NCBI RefSeq assembly: GCF_001570585.1
Contig: NZ_BBXF01000010.1
Coordinates: 1 to 64,000, forward strand
Reading direction: 5' to 3'
DNA from: Herbidospora daliensis
GTDB lineage: Bacteria; Actinomycetota; Actinomycetes; Streptosporangiales; Streptosporangiaceae
Length of the DNA: 64,000 bases
In this document: positions 8,247 through 17,008 of the stretch, one piece after another
Position numbering within the stretch: the stretch's first letter is position 1
Layout: every line of letters starts with the position of its first letter
Program-made: the position numbers and the translations under genes
The notes under the pieces: model-generated
Seen by the model: only the letters and a program-made list of their open reading frames with translations
The model's database searches: none
What the model was told of the DNA's origin: nothing

Positions 8247-9074
8247 ATGACGGTCGCCGTCGTCACCGACTCGACCGCCTACCTGCCTCCAGAGGAGGTC
8301 TCGCGGTACGGGATCAGGGTTGTCCCGGTGACCGTGGTCGTCGGCGGCCGTGAGTTCCTCGACGGCGCCCAGATCTCGGCCTCGGCGGTGTTGCGGGAGT
8401 CGGCGGTGACGACTTCACGGCCCTCTCCCGAGCGGTTCCTGGAGGTGTACGAGGCCGCGGCTCTTGACGGGGCTGACGGGGTGGTGTCGGTGCACCTGTC
8501 GGGGGCGATGTCGGGGACCGTGGAGGCGGCCCGGCTCGCCGCTTCCTCCGCCTCGTTGCCCGTCGAGGTGGTGGACAGCCGGTCGGTGGGGATGGGGCTG
8601 GGATTCGCGGTTTCCGCCGCCGCCTTTTCCGCTTCTCTTGGGGAGCCGCTTTCTGCTGTCGCTCTCGCTGCTCGGCGGTGTGCCGGGGGGACCTTTTCGT
8701 TCTTTTACGTGGATACGTTGGAGTATCTGCGGCGGAGTGGGCGGATTTCCGCTGCTGCCGGGCTGATTGGGAGTGCGCTGGCTGTGAAGCCGCTGTTGCA
8801 TGTCAGCGGGGGGAGCGTTTCGGTTCTGGAGAAGGTGCGGACTGCTTCCCGGGCGCTTTCCCGGCTGGAGGACCTGGCTGTGGTGGCCGCTGGGGATGAG
8901 GGTGTGAATCTGGGAGTGCAGCATCTGGGGGCCGGGGAGCGGGCTGCCCGGCTGGTCGAGAGGTTGCGCTCGCGGGTGCCCAAGGTGGGGGCGGTCTGGG
9001 TGGGGGAGATCGGGGCGGCGATCGGGGTGCACACGGGGCCCGGCGTGGTGGGGGTCACGGTTTCGCCGGCCTGA
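8247..9074 (+). CDS. DegV family fatty-acid-binding protein
   Basis: A 275-aa DegV/FakB-type protein. Family members bind a fatty acid for FakA-dependent phosphorylation. Visible signatures are VAVVTDSTAYLPPE at the start, HLSGAMSGTVEAA (about residue 82), VDSRSVGMGLG, and DTLEYLRRSGRISAAAGLIGSALAVKPLL (about 155-183). The ATG follows the hutI TAG immediately, so the two are probably co-transcribed. From about 8620 onward codon choice changes clearly: many T- and G-ending codons (TTT, GCT, GGG, GTG, TTG) replace the C-ending codons of its first third. The protein remains intact. Confidence 0.88.
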   Translation: MTVAVVTDSTAYLPPEEVSRYGIRVVPVTVVVGGREFLDGAQISASAVLRESAVTTSRPSPERFLEVYEAAALDGADGVVSVHLSGAMSGTVEAARLAASSASLPVEVVDSRSVGMGLGFAVSAAAFSASLGEPLSAVALAARRCAGGTFSFFYVDTLEYLRRSGRISAAAGLIGSALAVKPLLHVSGGSVSVLEKVRTASRALSRLEDLAVVAAGDEGVNLGVQHLGAGERAARLVERLRSRVPKVGAVWVGEIGAAIGVHTGPGVVGVTVSPA

Positions 9075-9216
9075 AGCGACGGCGCTGTCTCCACTCACAG
9101 AGAGAGCGGCGGCGACCGCAGGCTCTGCCTGACGGTACGCCGACCGCGCCGTCTCTCTTGATTCGGGGGAAGCGCCGCCGACGGACAGCGAGCTCCACGT
9201 GGAGGCCCGGCGCTGG

Positions 9217-9783
9217 TCAGCTCTCCTCGGGCTGAACGAAGGCCACGTTCTCGGTCTCCACGACGGTCGCCTCGCGCCCGGGGGCGGTCTGGAACTTCCA
9301 GTACAGGTTCGTGTGGGCGATGACCTGGTCGACAGGTGGGGCGCCGTAGGCGGTGAGATCCTCGGTCGTGTGGGCGTCGCCGACGAGGGTGACGTCGTAG
9401 CCGCGGGCGAGGGCGCCGTGCAGGGTCGAACGGATGCACGCGTCGGTCTGGGCGCCGGTGACGACCAGGCGGCCCACACCACGCTCGGCGAGCACGGTTT
9501 CGAGGTCGGTGTCCTCGAACGAGTCGCCGTAGAGCTTGTGGACGAGGGGCTCGGGGTCTTCCCTGGTCAGTTCGGGGACATACTGCCAGTTGTCGCTGCC
9601 GTATTTGAGACCGTCGTCCGAGTGCTGGACCCAGACGACCGGGACCTTCTCCGAGCGGGCCTTGTCGACCAGGGTGTTGATGTTGGCGACGACCTCGTCG
9701 CGGCGGAGTGCGCCCTCGACCACTCCGTTCTGCACGTCGATGACGAGCAGTGCGGTGTTGGGGCGGTTGGACAGGGTCGTCAT
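9217..9783 (-). CDS. isochorismatase-family cysteine hydrolase
   Basis: A 188-aa member of the isochorismatase/nicotinamidase-like superfamily. The Asp-Lys-Cys triad is visible: D in LLVIDVQNGV (about residue 16), K in LVHKLYGDSF (about 84) and C in VTGAQTDACIRSTL (about 113), the last with the usual cis-peptide region before it. The length is typical. The ATG at 9783 has a full AGGAGGT Shine-Dalgarno (9787-9793). The substrate cannot be told from sequence. It is convergent with degV across about 140 bp. Confidence 0.88.
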   Translation of the reverse strand: MTTLSNRPNTALLVIDVQNGVVEGALRRDEVVANINTLVDKARSEKVPVVWVQHSDDGLKYGSDNWQYVPELTREDPEPLVHKLYGDSFEDTDLETVLAERGVGRLVVTGAQTDACIRSTLHGALARGYDVTLVGDAHTTEDLTAYGAPPVDQVIAHTNLYWKFQTAPGREATVVETENVAFVQPEES

Positions 9784-10038
9784 GTGACCTCCTGGTGCTC
9801 CGTGTCAACGGGGTCGCGCACACGGTAGGGGTGGGCCGACGGAGTCTGGCCAGAGCCTCGGGCCGTCGGCTTCGTGCCCGTCCACACTAGGACGGGGCAC
9901 CGACAAAACCTGATGCGGCGGAGTGGCGTGCGACGGGCCGCGGCCGTGGACTTGCGCGGCGAACTTATCGGCAACCACCCTGCCCTCGGTCCTGCTGTCG
10001 GTCTGCTGTCGGTCCTGCCTCCGGTCCTGCCCTTGGTC

Positions 10039-10766
10039 CTGAGCGCGGTGCGGTGCAGTTTGAGCGCGGTTTGAGCACACGAATCTAAGCGGCGGGTCTG
10101 GGCGGCAGGTCTGAGCGCGGCGCGGTGCGGTCCTGAGCACGGCCTGAGCGTGGGCTTGAGCGCCGGTCTGAGCGGAGGGGTTAAGCACAAGGGTGTAGCG
10201 CAGGTCTGAGCGGCGGGTCCTTGCGGCGGGTTTGAGCATGGCGCGGTGCAGTCTGGGCGCGATCTGAGCGAGGGGTTGAGCTTGTCGAGCCTCGGACTGG
10301 TTCTCAAGTGGCCCGGACTTCAGCCTGAACTAGAGCCCGGGTTCTGAGCGCAGGTCCGAACGCAGAGGTGGAGCGCAGGTCTGAGCGGCGGATCTCAGCG
10401 GCGAATCTGAGCGCGGTGTGGTGCAGTTTTGAGCCCGGTCTGCGTGCGGTCCCGAGCACGGTCTGAGCTCGGGTTCTGAGCGCAGTGGTGGAGCGCAGGT
10501 CTCAGCGGTAAGTCCGGGCGGCAAGTGTGAGCGCGGTGCGTGGTAGCCCTGACGCGGGTCTGAGCGCGGGTCTGAGCGCGGGTCTGAGCGCGGGTCTGAG
10601 CGCGGGTCTGAGCGCGGGTCTGAGCGCGGGTCTGAGCGCGGGTCTGAGCGCGGGTCTGAGCGCGGGGGGTGAGCTGATCGAGCCTCGGCCCGGTTCTCGA
10701 GGTGGCCTTGGACTTGAGCGCGGACTTGAGCGCGGCATTCAGGTCGGATTGGCGTGGCCCTGGTTG
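10039..10766 (+). repeat. diverged polar minisatellite (TGAGCG-type)
   Basis: By hand count the word TGAGC occurs about 32 times on the plus strand here, while its reverse complement GCTCA does not appear. Copies are spaced irregularly at 11-40 bp and carry variants such as CTGAGCGGCGG, TTGAGCGCGG and CTGAGCACGG. A related longer block recurs at 10278-10320 and 10671-10715. This looks like an expanded, decayed tandem array. Confidence 0.75.
10554..10666 (+). repeat. perfect 12-bp tandem repeat
   Basis: The unit TGAGCGCGGGTC is repeated eight times without change from 10561 to 10656. It is preceded by a partial unit and followed by a ninth, altered unit. This is the youngest, most homogenised part of the surrounding array. 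The 12-bp period keeps all frames open, which explains spurious repeat-protein ORFs on both strands. Confidence 0.9.
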
Positions 10767-11046
10767 AGCTCGGGTTGGCTCGGCTAGAGCCTTGGGCGTT
10801 CGCGAAAGTTCGTCAGCGCGTCGATATGCGGGATGTGCGGCCGACTACAGCGTGGATGCGCATGTGAGGCGGAATCTGTATGCGGCGACCGGGGGTTAAG
10901 CCGTTCTTGCGTGGAATCACAGGTGTGACGAACTCCGGCGAAAAGGTGCTGTTTGCTGTTGATTCCGGCTTTTGTTCTTCGCGGGTTATCCACAGGATTG
11001 TGTTCTGGGTCAGCGGGATCATCGCGCGAGGCTTTACCTTCTCCGG

Positions 11047-12270
11047 GTGCGTAGCAGGGAGCGGGAAAGTCGCCAAGCCGTGGCGCAGGCGCGGCTGAAT
11101 CAGATCGTCGAGCGGCCGCCGCCATCATTCGGGGCGGCCCACCCTCAACCGAAGTATCCGGTGCAGTCAGGTTCCCAGCCGGCGAGCCCGGCAGGTCCCA
11201 GAGGGCGCGACCCATACAAGGCCGATCCCTCGCCAGATCTTCGGGATGACGCGTTTTCTTCTTTCGACGCTTCGCTCGACCAGTTCGGCGACCCGCATGC
11301 GTCAGGGGCGGGGCAAACGCAGCCGAGGTACCCGGTGCAGTCGGGATCCGTGCCCGCGAGAGCGGCTGACCCCTATCGCGCCGAGCCGTCCCCAGGCCCA
11401 CAGGAGCGGGCGCCTCTCCTGCCCGGTGCGCCGCCCAACCGCGCCGGTGAGCCCCCTCCGTTGAGGGCCGATCGGGTGCAGGCGAAGTACCCGGTGCACT
11501 CGGATCCCCGCCCGGCGGCACGGTCGGCACGGCCCAGGGGGCGTGACCCCCTTCTGGCCGAGTCTGACTTCCAGCACGGTGCTCCCATGTCACCCGGTGG
11601 CGTGCCGCCCTCGTTCGGGAAGGCGCCGCCTCTGCCCAGGTGGCCGCTTCTCGACGAAGCCGAGTTGGCCGAGGAGCTCGACGGTCCGCTCGATCCGGGG
11701 CGGCGGGGCATCAAGGGGCTGATCGTGGTGGGGATCGTGGCGGCGCTGGTCGCCGTGGCCATCGCGATCTGGACTCGTCCACGTGAGGAACCGCTCGCAC
11801 CGCCCACCCCGGTGGCCGGGTCGTCGGTCGCGCCCAGTCCTGCGCAGTCGGCCGCCGCCGGCGAGGTGACGGTCTATGTGACGGGCAAGGTGAAGCGTCC
11901 TGGTGTGATCGCGTTGCCGCTGGGGTCGCGCGTGGTCGACGCGATCATGGCGGCGGGTGGGCTCAAGAAGGGGGCCGAGCCGGGCGGGATCAACCTCGCC
12001 CGCCGGGTGATCGACGGGGAGCAGATCGCGGTGGGGGAACCCGGCATGGCCGCTCCGCCGCCCGGCGTCGCCGAATCCGGGGTGGTCAGCCTCAACTCGG
12101 CCACCGTCGACCAACTCGATGAATTGCCCGGTGTGGGGGAGGTGCTGGCGCAGCGGATCGTCGAGTTCCGCGACGCCAATGGGGGATTCCAGAGCATCGA
12201 GCAACTACGCGAGGTCGAAGGAATCGGCGAAGCCAAGTTCGCCGATCTGAAGGACCAGGTCACGCTGTGA
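11047..12270 (+). CDS. comEA: ComEA family helix-hairpin-helix DNA-binding protein
   Basis: A membrane-anchored DNA-receptor-like protein, partner of ComEC. The 407-aa form starts at GTG 11047 (VRSRERESRQAVAQARL), which matches actinobacterial ComEA openings; an earlier ATG at 10972 adds an unconvincing tail. Residues about 1-215 are cytoplasmic, Pro-rich and repetitive. A single membrane segment (IKGLIVVGIVAALVAVAIAIW) lies near 226-246. A SLBB-like domain (VTVYVTGKVKRPGVIALP) precedes two C-terminal HhH motifs (LNSATVDQLDELPGVGEVLAQRI and FQSIEQLREVEGIGEAKF). Three imperfect copies of a KYPVQSGS...RGRDP block are visible in the N-terminal part. Confidence 0.9.
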   Translation: MRSRERESRQAVAQARLNQIVERPPPSFGAAHPQPKYPVQSGSQPASPAGPRGRDPYKADPSPDLRDDAFSSFDASLDQFGDPHASGAGQTQPRYPVQSGSVPARAADPYRAEPSPGPQERAPLLPGAPPNRAGEPPPLRADRVQAKYPVHSDPRPAARSARPRGRDPLLAESDFQHGAPMSPGGVPPSFGKAPPLPRWPLLDEAELAEELDGPLDPGRRGIKGLIVVGIVAALVAVAIAIWTRPREEPLAPPTPVAGSSVAPSPAQSAAAGEVTVYVTGKVKRPGVIALPLGSRVVDAIMAAGGLKKGAEPGGINLARRVIDGEQIAVGEPGMAAPPPGVAESGVVSLNSATVDQLDELPGVGEVLAQRIVEFRDANGGFQSIEQLREVEGIGEAKFADLKDQVTL

Positions 12271-12418
12271 CACCTCATACCGAGCCCATGCATCCGAAAG
12301 CGGTCATCCACCGGCTGCCGGTGACATGCCGCCTGCTCGGTCCTGCAAGACCGGAATCGACGCAGGGCGCGTCGCCCGCCACCCGGCCATAAGAGGTCTT
12401 GATGAAGGGAGGTCATTC

Positions 12419-12508
12419 GTGAGTATCCGGCTCAACGGCACCGGCGGGCGGCGATCGGGTGCCTCCCATTTGCGCGACCGGTTCTCGCAGGAGGTCGGCC
12501 ACAAGTGA
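12419..12508 (+). CDS. 29-codon leader ORF overlapping comEC
   Basis: A GTG at 12419, with GGAGG at 12408-12412, opens a 29-aa basic peptide (MSIRLNGTGGRRSGASHLRD...) whose TGA (12506-12508) overlaps the comEC GTG at 12505. comEC also has its own AGGAGG at 12489-12494. The arrangement suggests translational coupling and resembles the one before hutI. No family is recognised, and conservation is untested. Confidence 0.4.
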   Translation: MSIRLNGTGGRRSGASHLRDRFSQEVGHK

Positions 12509-14838
12509 GCCGACGCGGAAGCTTGCAAGACAACCTCAAAGCGCGCATCCAGCAACGAGCCGACCGCTACCGCCCCCAACGTCCACGAGACGAAGAACCC
12601 CTCGCCCCGCCCGCCAACGTCTGGCGAGGCCACTCCGTCGAGCTCGTCGTCCCGGTCGTGGTGGCCTGGCTCGCGGCCCTTCTCCTCATCGGCCTGCCCA
12701 CCTGGGCCTCTGTTATCTCTGCCGGAATCTTCGCCCTCCTCGCACTCTCCAGAAGGCGCATCCTCGTAGCGGTGGCCATCGCCGGATGCGCCGTCTCGAT
12801 AGTGGTCGCCCTCAAAGTCCACGCCGTCACCTCAGGCCCACTCGCGGAACTGGCCAAGAAGAACGCCACCGTCTCAGCCGAGCTCGTCATCGCCGCCGAC
12901 CCCAGAACCAAGGGCGATCTCGTCTTCGTCGAAGCCCGCCTGATCGCCGTCGATCGCCTCAAACTCGACGCCCCCGTCCTGGTCTTCGCCCGGGGCGACA
13001 CCTGGCGCACCCTGCTCCCCAGCCACCACGTCAAAGTCTCCGGCCGCCTCGGCGTGGCAGAGCCGGGAGAACTGCTGGCGGCCGTCTTCATGGCCAGAGG
13101 CGACCCGATCGTCCTCGCCGCACCGTCGACCCCGCACGGCCTGGCGGGTGCCATCAGAGCAGGGCTGAGAGAAGCCAGCTCCGTCTTGGCCCCGGCCGAA
13201 CGCGGACTCCTCCCCGGCCTCGTCGTGGGCGACACCACCGACCTCAGCGAAGACGTCAAGGCCGACTTCAAAACCGCCGGCCTCTCGCACCTCACGGCGG
13301 TGAGCGGCGCCAACCTCGCCATCATCGGCGGCGCCGTCCTGCTGATCGCGCGGGCCGTAGGGTTCACGCTCGTCTGGCGGGCCGTGCTCGTCGTGGTCGC
13401 CATGGTCGCGTTCGCGTTCGTCGCCCGGTTCTCGCCGAGTGTGCTGCGGGCCCTTGTCATGGGCACCGTGGCCGCGCTCGCCCTGGGCGCGGGCAGACAG
13501 AAGGACGGCGTGTCCGCCCTGTCCGTCGCCGCCCTGCTGTTGTTGCTGTTCAACCCCGGCCTCGCCCGGGAGTACGGCTTCGCCCTCTCGGTCGCGGCCA
13601 CCGCCGGGATCATCCTCCTGGCCCCCTACTGGCGCGACCGCATGGCCACCCGGATGCCCCTCTGGTGCGCCGAGGCCATCGCGGTGCCGGCGGCGGCGCA
13701 GGTCGCCGTCACGCCCATCCTGGTGCTCATGTCGGGCGAGATCGGGCTCGTCGCCATCCCCGCCAACCTGCTCGCCGGTCCGGCCGTCGCGCCGGCCACC
13801 ATCGTCGGGTTCGTCGCCGCGATCACCGCCCCGATCAGCATGGACCTCGCCCAGCTGGTCACCCGGCCCGCCGGGCTGGCCGTCGGGTGGATCATCCTGG
13901 TCGCCGACCGGGCGGCGGACGTACCGGCCGCGACCATCGGGTGGCCCGGTGGTCTGCTGGGGGTGGCGCTGCTCGTACCGACCGGGATCGCCCTCTGGCA
14001 TCGGGGGGCCAGGCGGGTCGGGCTCGCCGTCGCGGGCGGGGTGCTGGTGGCGACGCTCGTGGCGGGGCCGGTGGTGTCCGGTTGGCCGCCCAGTGGGTGG
14101 CTCATGGTGATGTGCGACGTCGGCCAGGGGGATGCGATCGTCCTGAGCGCCGGTGACGGGAAGGGGGTCGTCGTCGACACCGGGCCCGAGCCCGATCTCG
14201 TGGACGCCTGCCTCGACCGCCTGAACGTCGACGCGGTGCCGCTGCTGGTGCTGACCCACCCGCACGCCGACCACACCGGCGGGCTCACCGGGGTGTTGCG
14301 CGACCGGCGGGTCGGCGCGGTCGTGGTCAGCCCGAAGCGGGTGGTCAGCCCGGAACTGGCGGCGCGGCGCATCCCCGAATGGGTCGTCACGCCCGGCACC
14401 ACCTGGCGGTTCGGCGATCTGGTCCTCACCGTGATCGCGCCCGCGCCCGACGCGCCCTCTAAAGGCGCCGGTGAAGGGTCGGTGCTGAACAACGCCAGTG
14501 TGGTGCTGCACGCCAAGTGGCCGGGCACCTCCGCGCTGCTCGCGGGCGACCTGGAGACCGAGGCCGAGTCCGCTCTTGTACGCACCCTCCCGCAGGCCGA
14601 CATCCTGAAGGTCCCCCACCACGGGAGTGCGAGACAGGACCCGGCCTTCCTCGCCGCCGCCCGTTCCCGGCTGGCCCTGATCAGTGTCGGCGTGGGGAAC
14701 GACTACGGCCACCCCGCCGACTCGACCCTCGCCACGCTGACCATGCTCGGCACCCGGATCCACCGCACCGACGTCCAAGGAGACCTCGCGGTCGTGACCA
14801 GGGAGGGCACGCTGGCCGTGGTCGCGCGGGGGCCGTGA
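12505..14838 (+). CDS. comEC: ComEC/Rec2-type DNA uptake channel protein
   Basis: A 777-aa polytopic membrane protein. It has an N-terminal cluster of hydrophobic segments (about residues 45-120), the ComEC competence domain (about 225-510, with TDLSEDVKADFKTAGLSHLTAVSGANL), and a C-terminal metallo-beta-lactamase-like domain with GDAIVLSAGDGKGVVVDTGP and the metal motif HPHADHTGG (about residue 585). ComEC forms the channel and probable nuclease that passes single-stranded DNA in natural transformation. In actinomycetes its physiological role is mostly untested. It lies between comEA and holA, the usual order. Confidence 0.93.
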   Translation: MSRRGSLQDNLKARIQQRADRYRPQRPRDEEPLAPPANVWRGHSVELVVPVVVAWLAALLLIGLPTWASVISAGIFALLALSRRRILVAVAIAGCAVSIVVALKVHAVTSGPLAELAKKNATVSAELVIAADPRTKGDLVFVEARLIAVDRLKLDAPVLVFARGDTWRTLLPSHHVKVSGRLGVAEPGELLAAVFMARGDPIVLAAPSTPHGLAGAIRAGLREASSVLAPAERGLLPGLVVGDTTDLSEDVKADFKTAGLSHLTAVSGANLAIIGGAVLLIARAVGFTLVWRAVLVVVAMVAFAFVARFSPSVLRALVMGTVAALALGAGRQKDGVSALSVAALLLLLFNPGLAREYGFALSVAATAGIILLAPYWRDRMATRMPLWCAEAIAVPAAAQVAVTPILVLMSGEIGLVAIPANLLAGPAVAPATIVGFVAAITAPISMDLAQLVTRPAGLAVGWIILVADRAADVPAATIGWPGGLLGVALLVPTGIALWHRGARRVGLAVAGGVLVATLVAGPVVSGWPPSGWLMVMCDVGQGDAIVLSAGDGKGVVVDTGPEPDLVDACLDRLNVDAVPLLVLTHPHADHTGGLTGVLRDRRVGAVVVSPKRVVSPELAARRIPEWVVTPGTTWRFGDLVLTVIAPAPDAPSKGAGEGSVLNNASVVLHAKWPGTSALLAGDLETEAESALVRTLPQADILKVPHHGSARQDPAFLAAARSRLALISVGVGNDYGHPADSTLATLTMLGTRIHRTDVQGDLAVVTREGTLAVVARGP

Positions 14839-14855
14839 TGTGGCATGCTGCCGGG

Positions 14856-15821
14856 ATGGGGAACGCCGCGCCGGTGACGCTCGTGTCGGGTGACGAGGAA
14901 CTGCTCGCCGACCGGGCGGTCGCGTCGGTGGTCTCGTCTGTACGCGCCGAGGAGCCCACCGCCGAGGTCCACGACCTCGTCGGGGGGAAGGTCGAGCCCG
15001 GCGAGCTGACCCGGCTGATGTCGCCCTCCCTGTTCGGCGACCGGTCGGTCGTGGTGGTGCGCAACGCGCAGGACCTGACGAAGGACGTCGTCACCGAGAC
15101 GGTGAAGTACGCCGCCCACCCGTCCGACGACGTGACGCTCGTGCTCGTCCACCCGGGCGGGGTGAAGGGCAAGGCGCTGGTCGACGGGGTGAAGAAGGCC
15201 GGCGCGCAGGTGGTCACCGTCGCCAAGCTCACCAAGGCGGGCGAACGCATCGACTTCATCCGCAACGAGTTCCGCGGCCTGGGCCGGACCATCGCGCCCG
15301 CCGCCGCCCACGCCCTGCTCGACGCGGTCGGCAGCGACCTGCGCGAGCTGGCCGCGGCGTGCAGCCAACTGGCGTTCGACACCCAGGAGAAGACGGTCGG
15401 CGAGGCCGCCGTGGCCCGCTACCACCGGGGCCGGGCCGAGGTGAGCGGCTTCAACGTGGCCGACATGGCGGTCGAGGGCAAGCTCGCCGAAGCCCTGGAG
15501 CAGCTCCGCTGGGCCCTGTCGACGGGCGTCGCCCCGGTGCTGATCGTCAGCGCCCTGGCGGGCGGCCTGCGCAGCCTCGCGAAGGTGTCGGGCGCGCCGA
15601 GGAACGCCAACGAGAACCAGCTCGCGGGCAAGCTCGGCATGCCTCCCTGGAAGATCCGCAACGCCCGCCGCCAGCTGAACGGCTGGGGCCCCGAGGGCCT
15701 GTCCCGCGCGATCCAGGCGGTGGCGACGGCTGACGAACAGGTCAAGGGCGGCGGCACCGACGCGGCCTACGCCCTGGAGAACACCGTCCAGACCATCGTC
15801 CACAGCCGAAACGGCCGCTGA
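14856..15821 (+). CDS. holA: DNA polymerase III subunit delta
   Basis: The clamp-loader delta subunit that opens the sliding clamp. A 321-aa protein beginning MGNAAPVTLVSGDEELLADRAV, with the family segments LMSPSLFGDRSVVVVRNAQ (about residue 58), GFNVADMAVEGKLAEALEQLRW (about 205) and the C-terminal helical domain (KLGMPPWKIRNARRQLNGW). An in-frame ATG at 14838 overlaps the comEC stop and would add six residues; I prefer 14856, which matches the family start. It is almost contiguous with comEC and probably in the same transcript. Confidence 0.93.
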   Translation: MGNAAPVTLVSGDEELLADRAVASVVSSVRAEEPTAEVHDLVGGKVEPGELTRLMSPSLFGDRSVVVVRNAQDLTKDVVTETVKYAAHPSDDVTLVLVHPGGVKGKALVDGVKKAGAQVVTVAKLTKAGERIDFIRNEFRGLGRTIAPAAAHALLDAVGSDLRELAAACSQLAFDTQEKTVGEAAVARYHRGRAEVSGFNVADMAVEGKLAEALEQLRWALSTGVAPVLIVSALAGGLRSLAKVSGAPRNANENQLAGKLGMPPWKIRNARRQLNGWGPEGLSRAIQAVATADEQVKGGGTDAAYALENTVQTIVHSRNGR

Positions 15822-15868
15822 CCCGGCCACGGAGTGCATAGAGTCCGGATGCCGCTTATGCTCCAGCG

Positions 15869-16396
15869 GTGCCCGACGATCTTCCCATCCTGTTCCTGGA
15901 CGTCGACGGCCCGGTCATCCCCTTCGGCGGTCGGCACGCCATCAGGAACGCCGTATCCGGGGAGAACCCGCTGCTCGGCCGGGTCGACCCCGCGCTCGGC
16001 CCCAAGCTCGCCGCGTTGCCCTGCGAGCTCGTCTGGGCGACCACCTGGGCCTCGCACGCCAACGACGTCATCGCGCCGATTCTCGGCCTGCCCGACCTGC
16101 CCTACGTCGACTGGCCCGACGCCGACGAGCAGGGCGAACTCCACTGGAAGACGCGCCACCTGGTGGCGTGGGCCGGGAGCCGCCCGTTCATCTGGGCCGA
16201 CGACGAGCTCACGGACGTCGACCGCCGTTGGGTGGCCCGCCACCACCGGGCACCGGCCCTGCTGCACAGGGTGCGTCCCGACATCGGCCTGACCGACACG
16301 GACGTCGAGCTCATGCGGGAATGGCTCAGGCCGCTGAGGTCTCCGCTTCCAGGAAGACCCCGTCCCGCAGTTCCAGCACCCGATCGGCCAGTGTGA
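15869..16396 (+). CDS. HAD-like protein of unknown role
   Basis: A 175-aa protein with an N-terminal HAD-type motif, LFLDVDGPVIPFGG (DxDG), then WATTWASHANDVIAPILGLP, and an acidic WADDELTD motif (about residue 110). This pattern fits small actinobacterial HAD-domain proteins of unknown substrate. The GTG at 15869 is preceded by TATGCT with a 6-nt gap, a leaderless-promoter arrangement. Its 3' end overlaps the convergent ABC ATPase gene by 71 bp, so the Pro/Arg-rich tail may be a read-through extension rather than conserved. Confidence 0.7.
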   Translation: MPDDLPILFLDVDGPVIPFGGRHAIRNAVSGENPLLGRVDPALGPKLAALPCELVWATTWASHANDVIAPILGLPDLPYVDWPDADEQGELHWKTRHLVAWAGSRPFIWADDELTDVDRRWVARHHRAPALLHRVRPDIGLTDTDVELMREWLRPLRSPLPGRPRPAVPAPDRPV

Positions 16397-17008
16397 TCAG
16401 GCTCGGGTCGTGGGTCGCGACCACCGCCGTGACCCCCTCGCTGCGCACCAGCGCCCGCAGCAGCTGCATGATCTGCCGCGCCGTCTGCGAGTCGAGCTGA
16501 CCGGTCGGCTCGTCGGCGATCAGCAACTTCGGCCGGTTGGCCAGCGACCTGGCGATCGCCACCCGCTGCTGCTGGCCTCCCGACAGCTCGTACGGCCGCT
16601 GGTTGGCGTGCTGCTCCAGCCCCACCAGGGCGAGCAGCGACTTCACCCGCTCGTCGCGCTCGGCGGGCGCGGTCCGGCTCAGGCGCATCGGCACGCCCAC
16701 GTTCTCCGCGGCCGACAAGACCGGGATCAGCCCGAACGACTGGAACACGAACCCGATCACGTCGCGCCGCAGCTCCAGCAGGCCCGCCTCGGGAAGAGCG
16801 GTGACCTCCTTCCCGTCCACGAACACCCGCCCCTCGGTGGGCGCGTCGAGGCCGCCGAGCAGGTTCAGCAGGGTCGTCTTGCCCGACCCCGACCGGCCGC
16901 GGACGGCGATCAGTTCCCCGGGGGAGGCGGTGAAGGACACGCCCCGCAGCGCCTCGACGCCGCGCGGGTAGACCTTCCGCAGACCTTCCACCACGACAAG
17001 CGGTGCGC

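Larger units (their letters stand above)
9830..11046. other. gene-free, repeat-rich region between the hydrolase and comEA
   Basis: About 1.2 kb without a credible gene. It is filled with diverged copies of a G-rich word around GGTCTGAGCGCGG, all in the same orientation. The open frames within it encode only low-complexity repeats such as LSAG or LRPA, and they exist because the repeat period is a multiple of three. From about 10800 to 11046 the repeats stop and ordinary, slightly lower-GC sequence leads into comEA. Confidence 0.7.

Noticed and set aside
10554-10666. CRISPR-like array
   Set aside because: Repeats are direct, 12 bp and contiguous with no spacers, and no cas genes are nearby.
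10502-10787. Short repeat proteins (LSAG or LRPA repeats) on both strands
   Set aside because: They arise only because the 12-bp DNA repeat keeps all frames open. No start signals or non-repeat sequence support coding.
12872-14778. 634-aa minus-strand frame opposite comEC
   Set aside because: Antisense shadow, Gly/Arg/Gln-rich, no family features.
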